Position numbers and translations under genes: made by a program
Part shown: positions 1 to 7,579 of the stretch, in pieces
Position numbering within the stretch: position 1 is the stretch's first letter
Layout: every line of letters begins with the position of its first letter
Notes under the pieces: generated by a model
Databases searched by the model: none
What the model was told of the DNA's origin: nothing
The model's input: only the letters and a program-made list of their open reading frames with translations
Assembly: GCF_900107855.1 (NCBI RefSeq)
Contig: NZ_FNRJ01000019.1
Location: 1 to 62,615 of the forward strand
Origin: Marinobacterium iners DSM 11526
GTDB lineage: Bacteria; Pseudomonadota; Gammaproteobacteria; Pseudomonadales; Balneatricaceae
Direction of reading: 5' to 3'
DNA length: 62,615 bases

Positions 1-247
1 TCAATTCCACATAGCGAACGACCCGTTCCGGCAAGCGGTATTTGGCGGCACCTGTACGCCTCCGCATGGCCTGTTGATGCGCTTTGCCGGGATTGTATGC
101 CTCTCGGCTACTGTTGCGTTTCAACTCCCGGTAGACCGTCGAACGATGGACTTTGACTGCTTGGGCAATCGCTGTTGCTGGACTTCCCTGCGCAAGAAGA
201 ACCGATATCTGGTATCGTTTCCCCTCGGTCAACTGCTGATAACTCAT
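1..247 (-). mobile_element. IS30-family transposase, N-terminal part (runs off left edge)
   Basis: The minus strand reads from an ATG at 247 to the window edge (82 codons, no stop). The product begins MSYQQLTEGKRYQISVLL and continues with SPATAIAQAVKVHRSTVYRE, the N-terminal helix-turn-helix that IS30-family DDE transposases use to bind their ends. The catalytic DDE part must lie left of the window, so completeness cannot be judged. The outer IS end should lie between 247 and about 350, but I could not fix the terminal repeat. Confident on family, not on whether the copy is active. Confidence 0.8.
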
Positions 248-356
248 GGTGATACATCTTTTACTTTGGCGAGCGAAAGCGTACCACTAATCAGCAGTTG
301 GCCACCGCTCGCCGCTCAACCATGAGTGTCGCACTTATTATCTGAATTCCCGCTAT

Positions 357-488
357 ATGTCTTATATTAAACCGGTAACTTGGAAAGGAGTCTACGATGG
401 TCCAAAGCGAGAAATTCATATAAACATTGATGAGCCTGCCAAAAGTGTGATTAAAGAGTTTCAGGCATTGAAGATGGATCGCTTTTAA
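357..488 (+). CDS. small hypothetical protein, possibly a gene tail cut by the IS
   Basis: A 43-codon frame starts at ATG 357 and ends with TAA inside a perfect hairpin (473-499). The product is charged and includes WKGVYDGPKREIHINIDEP; I do not recognise the family. It lies right next to the presumed IS30 end and has no clear ribosome-binding site, so it may be the 3' remnant of a longer gene split by the IS rather than a full gene. Confidence 0.35.
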   Translation: MSYIKPVTWKGVYDGPKREIHINIDEPAKSVIKEFQALKMDRF

Positions 489-499
489 AGCGATCCATC
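473..499 (+). terminator. hairpin overlapping the stop of the 357-488 frame
   Basis: Perfect 13-bp inverted repeat (473-485 and 487-499) with one unpaired centre base. The following sequence is only moderately T-rich, so termination is likely but not certain. Confidence 0.5.
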
Positions 500-533
500 T
501 ATTTAATTCCTCGACAAAAAAGGAGTAATTTCC

Positions 534-1079
534 ATGAGTAATATATCAATTGGTAGTTATTCAAATACTGTCACGAGTAATCAGAACAGTTCTAAGCAGA
601 ACCGCGATAGACAAGAGGATTTCTCTAGCATCTTGAACGATGCAGTGAACTCTACATCCAGTAGAGTCGCTGAAGTTACGATATCCGACGAGGCCAAACA
701 AGCAGCATCAAACGAATTTCCCGGTTGGGTACAGGAAGTAATCAATCGCTTAAGCAATAATCCAGACCAAAAGGAAGCGATGGATGATGTTAAAATGATG
801 GCAACAATTCCGGGCGGACCTCTAGTTTCTATTCCGGAAAATTTTGGTGGAACTCCGCACTACTTGGCCACTGGACAACCGGTAACCAAGGAAAGTGAAG
901 CGCGATTTAATGCACTAGCTCAGTCGATAACTGAGAAAACTACGCAAATCTTCAATTCAGAATCAGCGAAGGGAAGTTCTGCCGCAGATATATTTAAGAA
1001 AATCCATGAGTATATGGCAACTCAGCCAGAAGACTATTTACAGGTATTGAATTGGTACAGATCATCCTACAAGTATTAA
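534..1079 (+). CDS. hypothetical protein, first of two tandem paralogs
   Basis: 181 residues, ATG at 534 with an AAGGAG ribosome-binding site at about 520-525. No signal peptide or membrane segment is visible. A Ser/Asn-rich N-terminus leads to a VTISDEAKQA segment near residue 48, and the C-terminal part carries FNSESAKGSSAADIFKKI. The next gene shares both blocks (VTLSNAGKAL and YNSEKAKGTDPLQI), so the two are diverged paralogs. The stop codon lies in the second copy of a 21-bp imperfect direct repeat (1040-1060 and 1069-1089), so the present C-terminus may be recent. Family and function are not recognised. Confidence 0.7.
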   Translation: MSNISIGSYSNTVTSNQNSSKQNRDRQEDFSSILNDAVNSTSSRVAEVTISDEAKQAASNEFPGWVQEVINRLSNNPDQKEAMDDVKMMATIPGGPLVSIPENFGGTPHYLATGQPVTKESEARFNALAQSITEKTTQIFNSESAKGSSAADIFKKIHEYMATQPEDYLQVLNWYRSSYKY

Positions 1080-1102
1080 ATTGGTACAGGAGCACCAGCA
1101 TC

Positions 1103-1640
1103 ATGATTGTTGGTTCTAGCTATAACCCATTGATTCATGGAATTACCTCGGCCTCTTATGGGCAAACGGAGAGCGGCAAGCTCTGCAGATCAGGTCACAT
1201 TATCAAATGCAGGAAAGGCGTTGTCTGCCAGCGAGAGCACCCTTACACAGCCTAGGACCGCAGCCCAGGAAAGACTGATTATGGCCGCCAGCTCCGATAC
1301 AGCCAGCGCAGAACAAATAGCCCATGACATGGCAATTTCGAAGAGCACCATATTTTATAACATATCTGGTCTTATAAAAAACGGGGCTGACGATGGGCAA
1401 CTAACGCTTTCGACCTCAGGAAGGGTTGTAGACAGCTCATTCGACATCTTTAAAAATGCCTTTGAAAGAGAAGCTACGCAACTCGATGAAAAGCGACTCT
1501 CACTCTATAACTCCGAAAAAGCCAAAGGAACTGACCCATTACAAATTCTTGCAATGATGATCGATTTTACGAATAGTAATGCCAGCGGCATCTATCGTGA
1601 AGCAACTGGACAAGGATGGTTTGGGAAATCAGAAGGGTAG
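1103..1640 (+). pseudogene. second tandem paralog, frameshifted near its N-terminus
   Basis: ATG 1103 has a well placed AGGAG at 1088-1092 and reads MIVGSSYNPLIHGITSASYG, but this frame soon degenerates. The homologous continuation (ASSADQVTLSNAGKALSASE, later YNSEKAKGTDPLQI) is in another frame that is open to 1640. The switch must lie near 1155-1170. Either the gene is inactivated by a small indel, or translation starts inside at ATG 1137, which lacks a good ribosome-binding site. The body matches the preceding protein. Function unknown. Confidence 0.6.
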
Positions 1641-1663
1641 TTTTTAGCGAATACCAAAAAATA

Positions 1664-1704
1664 CGGGTACCATATATTACTATATATGTGGCACCCGCTT
1701 TTTA
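1664..1704 (+). terminator. rho-independent terminator after the tandem paralogs
   Basis: A long stem pairs CGGGT at 1664-1668 with ACCCG at 1693-1697 through an AT-rich arm, followed by a T-run at 1699-1703. It lies about 25 bases after the stop at 1640 and closes the plus-strand unit. Confidence 0.7.
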
Positions 1705-2056
1705 TATTATTAACCCGGCGGCAGTTTCTGTCGGAAAGGTACCAGTAAGCATGCGGCTTTCAGCCGGATTTGGCAGGCCTAAATTGCCACCGGTTTAATA
1801 CAAGTGGTTCGAGTAGTAGTGAGTACCCCCCCCTTGATGCCGCATCTGGATGACAACTGAGCCATCTTTATCTGGTAAACGTTTTCCGGACACACCGACG
1901 CAGGCAAGATCGCCTGCAACTGAAAAGGTGTGTCAGGAGCTGAGCGACAGGTGACTATAGTTCCCGCCAATGTCCGCTCTGTGCGCGAAGTGGCTCTCTG
2001 ACAGATCGACCAGGCCCACATCTATCGGTACATCAGGAGCTGGCCCTTTGCAGACA
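1705..2056. other. gene-free stretch with a two-level stem-loop
   Basis: I see no credible gene here. A structured element spans about 1889-1934: outer arms GACACACC and GGTGTGTC, inner arms GCAGGC (1900-1905) and GCCTGC (1912-1917). It lies just beyond the 3' end of an integron cassette gene on the minus strand, where an attC would be expected, but has no RYYYAAC/GTTRRRY core sites. A run of eight C follows 1826. Confidence 0.4.
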
Positions 2057-2524
2057 TTAACGCCGTGCCTGGCCTTGTATGGTTCTTTGCCAGATAATTT
2101 TCACCAGACTAGGAAACGCCCAGGCCATTAGAGATAGCACAAGAAGTGCCGGAATTGTTGGCCCTGTTAGCTTGCACATTAAAGACAGGGCCCAGCTTAA
2201 GCTTGCCCCTTTGCCATACACCAAGAACTCTGTGCATTCAGATGCTTGCGATAATTTATATGCTAGCGGCAATGCAGCTAGGCAAAGTCCAAGCACCAAT
2301 ATACGTAGAAGAACTGCTTTGATCTTTGACTTGATCGGGAGCCAAGTTTTTAGTGTGCTCTGGCGCTTGCTCCCGTAGAACATGTACATGAGTACATACC
2401 CGATTAGCATTGCGCAGTTGAAGATTATCATTGGTTTTTGACTTGTTTCTGTGCCGCTACTCAAAAATACAAAATTCACGAGAGCTGTGAATATTGATAC
2501 GAGTATGAGAACGATCCAGCTCAT
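2057..2524 (-). CDS. cassette-encoded multi-pass membrane protein, unknown function
   Basis: 155 residues starting MSWIVLILVSIFTALVNF at ATG 2524, seven bases after the GTTAGGC end of an attC site, which is the usual spacing for the first gene of an integron cassette. A longer reading from 2686 is open but would translate the attC itself, so I reject it. About four hydrophobic segments are visible (residues ~2-22, 32-47, 70-90, 120-145), with a basic cytoplasm-like tail ending QRTIQGQARR. No family recognised. No typical attC follows the stop, so this cassette may be the truncated end of the array. Confidence 0.7.
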   Translation of the reverse strand: MSWIVLILVSIFTALVNFVFLSSGTETSQKPMIIFNCAMLIGYVLMYMFYGSKRQSTLKTWLPIKSKIKAVLLRILVLGLCLAALPLAYKLSQASECTEFLVYGKGASLSWALSLMCKLTGPTIPALLVLSLMAWAFPSLVKIIWQRTIQGQARR

Positions 2525-2529
2525 GATGT

Positions 2530-2630
2530 GCCTAACGCTGAGCACAGCGGCGACCTTGGAATGGCGACGAAGGAGCCATGGAAAGGGCGTCCGGCGGCCG
2601 TAGGCCGCGTACTGCTGCGACTTGTTAAAA
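2530..2630 (-). repeat. integron attC recombination site
   Basis: Read on the minus strand this 101-bp element starts TTTTAACAAGTCGCAGCAG and ends GCTGTGCTCAGCGTTAGGC. The ends carry an R'' core (TTTTAAC, one mismatch to RYYYAAC) and an R' core (GTTAGGC, exact GTTRRRY). The flanking L boxes are imperfectly complementary, and the middle contains a GC-rich palindrome (GCGGCC..GGCCGC). The stop codon of the upstream cassette gene sits inside R'' and the next gene starts just after R', which is the classic cassette arrangement. No integron integrase gene is in the window. Confidence 0.85.
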
Positions 2631-2909
2631 ATTCCCGAAGACATCCTGATACCAGAACTTGTCTTTGTCCTTGAACCAAGACTCATTCTCGGAGGTACAA
2701 AGTGCTGCGAGTGGCTTTGCTGACAGCCTGTAGCGCTCCAAGATAGCCAACAGATCCCTCATCGCTTGCTCGTCTACCTCTGATTCTTGGATATGCAGAT
2801 AGCCGCGATCGATGCTTTTTATACATGGGATTTCCTGCGCCCAGGCAAAGAAGTGATCCTCGTCGAGCGGTGAATAATAGACCACTGGCTGCGTATCAAT
2901 TTTAAGCAC
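2625..2909 (-). CDS. integron cassette protein, unknown function
   Basis: 94 residues, GTG start at 2909 preceded by a strong GGAGG ribosome-binding site. The product is acidic and soluble (begins MLKIDTQPVVYYSPLDEDHF, ends WYQDVFGNF). Its TAA stop is embedded in the attC R'' box. Size, lack of recognisable domain and position are typical of chromosomal integron cassettes. Some such proteins act as immunity or stress proteins, but nothing here shows that. Confidence 0.75.
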   Translation of the reverse strand: MLKIDTQPVVYYSPLDEDHFFAWAQEIPCIKSIDRGYLHIQESEVDEQAMRDLLAILERYRLSAKPLAALCTSENESWFKDKDKFWYQDVFGNF

Positions 2910-3462
2910 GGTTCCCTCCGATTCTTAACAATTTTAATACTACGCATGCGCATATTTGCTTTCAGTCGAAGACTATGAAAACTGTCGTAAGCACCTGAAG
3001 AGAATGGATAAATCGAGATATCACAGTCATTCTCTTCCGGTGAAAACGAGCATGCGCGTTTTGCAGCTTTGCCGTGCGCGTTATCCTGCAACGGCCAGTC
3101 CATAGCTTCCTGATACTGAACGATTTTCCCGCCTGTTACCAGTCGCAAATGAGCACAGGTACGCCACAAAGCGAGTGCGGAGCGCATGTGGCCATCAATA
3201 CACTGTATGTAATCACAGAAGCTCAAATCAGCTTGTCCACAGATCCTGTTGTGCGCTGAGCGACCAACTCCTGCGAAGGTCCGCTATGTGCGCTTGTAGG
3301 ACTTAATCTATCGGGGCACGATAGCATTTCCCATCAGACGGTAGATCATATCAGCATCAGCTCTTGTTTGATTCCATGGAGCTGGTACCACCACTGTTCC
3401 AACATTTTTTCCCTCAACTGTGTCGATCCCCCGACCACATAGTGTTTTGGCCATGGACCGTC
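2910..3462. other. stretch without a supported gene
   Basis: A minus-strand frame (2819-3226) is open here but starts only at TTG, lacks a good ribosome-binding site and overlaps the well supported cassette gene at 2625-2909. Its sequence (for example LVTGGKIVQYQEAMDWPL) is not clearly non-coding, so a decayed cassette is possible. 3227-3462 shows nothing I can name. Confidence 0.35.
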
Positions 3463-5196
3463 CTAAGGCAACATCGGCATAGGGATCGTTCTGGAGTAGG
3501 CCAACCGTTCTGTGATTCGTGCGTTGATCATCTCTTCAATGCCTTCCAGCGTGAAACTCTGTTGCTCTTGAGCGAAGTCTGGTGCCAGAAGTGCGCCTTC
3601 AAAGGGTGTATCCACTTGATAGACGGGGTACCCGACTGTGGTATGCCCATTCCATAAGGTTGGCATGATGCGTGGCGGGGGAGTATTTAGCTCCGAACAG
3701 ATCGATTTGATCAGCACCTTCTCATGTTCATTGAGTACTACACCTTGCTGCCTAACATCTAAAATCGCAGCGCGGTAAGTATGATAGTTACGCTGGCGAG
3801 CAATGGAGTCACTGCGGCCAGACTGATTTAACAGATTATGAAACGGGCCAAGCCATCTGCGATTACAGTCTTTAGCCATTTCATTCGTTATCCATGGCCA
3901 GGACTGAGCATCCCATTCAGATTTGTCTTGATTTGCACTTCTTAGAGCCTTTAGTACAAACGGAGGAATCTGGGTTCGCGATAGCTCTATTCCTCTGCAG
4001 CGAAGCCAGATCCCCGGAACCGATAACGTTTGGCCGTAAGCGGGATATCCATTGTCCAGTTCCCGAATCAGGTAGGGCCACATAATGTCTGGCAGCAGGC
4101 TCGAAATGCGCCAGGCTAGGTTTTGCCATTTCTTCAAAAAGCTATCGGCTGTGGGCTGAGGTTTTGGCAATGACAGCACTGGCTTAGTAATAATTGACTC
4201 TTCTTTCGCTACTGCATCTTTACGTGCCTGTTCCTTTTTGCGTGCACGCTCCTTGTTGAGCTCAATTTCTTCTAGGATGAACTGTTCTGCAGCCTTTAAA
4301 TCTTCGACAACAGCACGTCCTTCCTGAAACGAGATCTCATCCAGCCCGATCAATCTGTTCTCCCAGGTATACTTCAGGACATTACCGTCCCTATAGGGCC
4401 GATGAAGCCAACATTCCAGGATCAGTCCCCCTTGTCGCCGGGACTCATCAGCACAGGTATCAGTAAGAGCAAACATGTGGTCTTCGTTTTGGGTTTGTAT
4501 ATCCTTCTGCGACTGATTCATGTGAGCCGGCGAAAACTCAGGCAGGATCCAAAGGATCCCCAAGCTGGGCTGGAGCTTGTAGAAGTACTGGCGTGCCGCG
4601 ATAGCGTATGGCAGCTCTGGAGAGACCTGAATTTCAAACGCTACTTGGGTGCTGGCTGACGCTACCCAGGCTTGCACATCTGGTTTCCGCCAAAGTCCTG
4701 CAAAGCCTTTAAGCCTTTTTTCAATCAGGATACTGTCACGATCAATATTGGGATCATCTCTGAGTAGCTGCGCCAGCAAATGTTTTAGCCTGAAGTGCTT
4801 CTCACCTTCTTGTATTCCTTGGTGCTGAATTGCGCGATACAGCCAAGTTGGCAGCGTGGTACCCGATCGCTGAGGACAGTCAGGTGAAGCACCTTCACGG
4901 AGCCGGTCGTGGATAGGGTACTGGTCTGTAGAGTTGGTTGCAGTACGAATCAGCAATGGCTCCAAGCAGAATGAACATCTAAGTGGAGGGCTTTTTACAG
5001 GACCAGGTAACTTACCCTGTCCCACCAGTTTGTTATGGTGATTAACCGTGGTGATGTGATTACGAAGGCGCTGGAATTCTTTTTGGGACTGGCTACTAAT
5101 GTCTTCCAGGTAGACACTTAGATACTGCCCCTCTTTTCCAGTCAGCCAGTCAACGCACTGAACCTGAAAACGCGAATAGTCGCTTTGCCTTTCCAT
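3463..5196 (-). CDS. CoiA-like / DUF6035-like putative nuclease-fold protein
   Basis: 577 residues, ATG at 5196. A Cys pair with spacing like a zinc knuckle (CSFC, ~74-77) is followed at ~172-215 by KPDVQAW...AFEIQVS...AARQYFYKL...ILWIL. That is the D-x(n)-E-x-Q and ILWIL pattern of the CoiA-like branch of PD-(D/E)XK nucleases. A charged, coiled-coil-prone segment with KERARKKEQARKDA lies at ~310-335. The C-terminal half is not recognised. The family is seen in competence and accessory regions. DNA processing is an inference from the fold only. The DUF6035 assignment is from memory and uncertain. Confidence 0.6.
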   Translation of the reverse strand: MERQSDYSRFQVQCVDWLTGKEGQYLSVYLEDISSQSQKEFQRLRNHITTVNHHNKLVGQGKLPGPVKSPPLRCSFCLEPLLIRTATNSTDQYPIHDRLREGASPDCPQRSGTTLPTWLYRAIQHQGIQEGEKHFRLKHLLAQLLRDDPNIDRDSILIEKRLKGFAGLWRKPDVQAWVASASTQVAFEIQVSPELPYAIAARQYFYKLQPSLGILWILPEFSPAHMNQSQKDIQTQNEDHMFALTDTCADESRRQGGLILECWLHRPYRDGNVLKYTWENRLIGLDEISFQEGRAVVEDLKAAEQFILEEIELNKERARKKEQARKDAVAKEESIITKPVLSLPKPQPTADSFLKKWQNLAWRISSLLPDIMWPYLIRELDNGYPAYGQTLSVPGIWLRCRGIELSRTQIPPFVLKALRSANQDKSEWDAQSWPWITNEMAKDCNRRWLGPFHNLLNQSGRSDSIARQRNYHTYRAAILDVRQQGVVLNEHEKVLIKSICSELNTPPPRIMPTLWNGHTTVGYPVYQVDTPFEGALLAPDFAQEQQSFTLEGIEEMINARITERLAYSRTIPMPMLP

Positions 5197-5293
5197 CAGC
5201 CGCTTGCTCCATTAAATCAGACCAGTTTCATGCCCTTGCCTTTGACGTTATATAATGCCCTTATACAAACAGACCTCCAAGCCGGTGTGTGCC

Positions 5294-5854
5294 ATGGGTA
5301 CCTTGCAGAAACCTGACTACGATCAGAGATACAACAAGCAATCCTCCCGAACCGCTCATGCAGCGCAACGGGACGGGCGTGCTTGTGCTGCAGATCCCCA
5401 GGTGGTTGTTCCGGCTACCCCTGCAGGACAGTACATCAGCGGCATAGCCGCGCTTAATATACCAAGGCCTGAAGGTACTGGAGACTGGCATTTTGCCCGA
5501 GCTTTCAAACCACGATCGCGCAAGCCGCGTACTTTTCTCATGGGTGACGGTTGCCCGGAAGACACCCGGCCGTGGCTGGGTGAAGCCGGCATTGAAGACG
5601 TAACAGCGATTGTAGAAAGCATGTTGGTTCCTCATGAGAGCCCCAGGACCTACGCGGCATCTCATGCCCGGGCCATCGCTGATTTAGTATTAGTGGCGAC
5701 CAAGCGTAACCAGCCCTTGGACCATATTCATATCGATGACTGGATGCACACGCAAGATCAGAAAGAGCAGGTGTATGAACTCTTGTCCTATGCAAAGGGC
5801 AAACTGGAATCTGACCAATGGAGGCGTTTACAGGAATGGAAATTGAGCAGCTAA
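5294..5854 (+). CDS. conserved partner protein upstream of AbiEii-type gene
   Basis: The frame is open from 5255, but a consensus TATAAT lies at 5249-5254, so transcription probably begins near 5261 and translation at ATG 5294 (MGTLQKPDYDQRYN), giving 186 residues. Recognisable text is AALNIPRPEGTGDWHFARAF, a motif I associate with uncharacterised proteins encoded just before AbiEii-type nucleotidyltransferases. It has no winged-helix like AbiEi. It overlaps the next gene by 19 bases, implying translational coupling. It may be the antitoxin or a co-factor of the pair; this is inference. Confidence 0.65.
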   Translation: MGTLQKPDYDQRYNKQSSRTAHAAQRDGRACAADPQVVVPATPAGQYISGIAALNIPRPEGTGDWHFARAFKPRSRKPRTFLMGDGCPEDTRPWLGEAGIEDVTAIVESMLVPHESPRTYAASHARAIADLVLVATKRNQPLDHIHIDDWMHTQDQKEQVYELLSYAKGKLESDQWRRLQEWKLSS

Positions 5855-6873
5855 ACTCCAGATTGCATCTATCCCCGGAAGAACACGCTCATTTTGATGT
5901 GATGAAGAAGGTGCTGAGTAACCTGGCACAGCATGATAAGCCCCTCATACTCAAAGGCGGAACGTCTTTGTTTCTCTGTTAAGGCCTCGACAGATTCAGC
6001 GAAGATTTAGACTTCGATTGCTCAACCAAGCTGAAGCTCGAAAATACGCTTAAGCATTCCATTCCTGCAGACTTCAAGCTGAATGAGGTCACTACTCAAA
6101 AGGACACCGACACAACATCTCGGTACCGAATCAAATACATGTCGCCAGTTGGTCCCCGAAGCCTCAAGGTCGAAGTATCTCACCGCGAATTAGCCCAAGA
6201 CACCGAATCTCGTACCATTCATGGTATTTCTGTGGCCTCCATCGGAAGCATCATCAATATGAAGCTGCTGGCTGCGCATGATGGCCCGAAGCTACGGGCA
6301 AAGTTTCGTGACCTGTTTGATTTGGATTACGTGGCACGCCATTTTCCAGCTGCATTCAGTGCTACCAATGCACAGCGTCTTGCTGATTTCTCAAACGATG
6401 TTGACGCACTTAGCTCAACGTATGAGGCTGATTTCGCTGAAGACGTACTGGTACCAGACGGGTTGGAGCTGGATGACCTAGTCCTGAGCCTAAACAGCCT
6501 TGCATCAGACATCCTGGAGAACCAAGAAGCCTTTGAAGATCGAATTACGGCAGTCCCGGAGTTGAAGCAAAGACTACCAGCCCAGAATGCGTTCTATGAA
6601 CTGGCTACCCGGGCGATCGAAGACATGGCCGCTGCTGGCGGGAATGCTCGTGAGGTGAACTGGCTGAAGGTTCAGGATGATACCGTCAATACCTGTATCA
6701 GGGAGCATGGGCAGGATCCGGGGCTTGTCTTGGAACAATTAGAAAACGTCTCACCAGCGTGCCTGACAGCCCACGGCCGTGAGTCCCTGCAGCAGCAAAT
6801 TGAGGCTGCACAGGTACCCTTAGACAGTGACCTGCACAGTAAAACCCGAATCAGCGCTACACTGACCCCGTGA
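5836..6873 (+). pseudogene. AbiEii/AbiGii-type nucleotidyltransferase toxin, nonsense-interrupted
   Basis: ATG 5836 opens a 346-codon reading with one in-frame TAA at 5980-5982. The product before it ends LILKGGTSLFLC and after it resumes GLDRFSEDLDFD, the signature of the AbiEii nucleotidyltransferase (GG-T-S ... SEDLDFD). Homologues usually have Tyr at the interrupted position, so a single TAT/TAC to TAA change explains it. The remainder (KVEVSHRE, AHDGPKLRAKFRDLFDL) matches the family and is intact to 6873, with an extra C-terminal part after ~residue 210. The catalytic core is split, so the toxin is probably inactive unless the stop is read through. A downstream start at 6139 would lack the catalytic motif. 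Confidence 0.85.
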
Positions 6874-6937
6874 CAACAATGCTCAGTAACGAGAAAGGGC
6901 GCCACGAGGGCTCCCTTCTGTTTTCTACTGCTTTCTG

Positions 6938-7552
6938 TTGATCACCTGATACAGCGCGACTGCAAGCTGCGCTACGGTGGCCACCAGGGTCAGCAGGCAC
7001 TGGCCCGGCGTTATGGGGTGGCGGTTTTCTCTTCCAATTATGCCCTGTATGCCGACATGTCAGCCCGAGTGATGAGTGTGCTTGAAGACATGGCACCGGC
7101 AGTCGAGGTTTATTCCATCGATGAGGCTTTCCTTGATCTCACTGGCGTTAGTCACATTCATTGCCTTGAAACATTTGGTCTGCAAGTGCGCCAACGGGTC
7201 ATGCGCTGGACAGGAATTGCCACCGGTGTTGGCATCGCACCGACCAAAACCTTGGCTAAGCTTGCCAATCATGCAGCCAAGCAGTATCCGGCCACAGGCG
7301 GAGTCGTCGATCTGAGCTGCCCCGAGCGCCAACGGCGCCTGTTGCGACGGGTACCGGTTGCAGATGTTTGATACACCGGCGGCGTCCCCTGGCAGTCGAG
7401 AGCTGATGCAGGTGCTGGACCACATTAACAAAAGCGGCCATGAGCCGATATTTTTTGCCGGGCAGGGCATGCGCACCGGATGGGCGATGAAGCGGGAGTG
7501 GCTGTCTCCCACTTACACCACGCGCTGGGAGGATATACCCTGTGTACGTTAG
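6938..7552 (+). pseudogene. umuC: umuC-like Y-family DNA polymerase V remnant
   Basis: Two pieces remain. The first (to 7371) contains VAVFSSNYALYADMSARVM, VEVYSIDEAFLDLTG and GVGIAPTKTLAKLANHAAK, the palm motifs of UmuC. The second (from about 7358, different frame) contains MQMFDTPAASPGSRELMQVL and FAGQGMRTGWAMKREWLSP...TTRWEDIP, the UmuC C-terminus. The N-terminal catalytic segment and the middle of the protein are missing. The two pieces join at GCAGATGTTTG (7356-7366), which fits both flanks, as expected for a deletion between short repeats. No umuD is nearby. Confidence 0.85.
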
Positions 7553-7579
7553 CCAGCTGAACTGAAGGTGTTGCGTGCC

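Noticed and set aside
2525..2686. N-terminal extension of the cassette membrane protein
   Set aside because: It would translate the attC site; the ATG at 2524 right after attC is the sensible start.
2819..3226. 135-codon minus-strand frame
   Set aside because: TTG-only start, no ribosome-binding site, and it overlaps a cassette gene that has a strong site; kept only as a possible decayed cassette.
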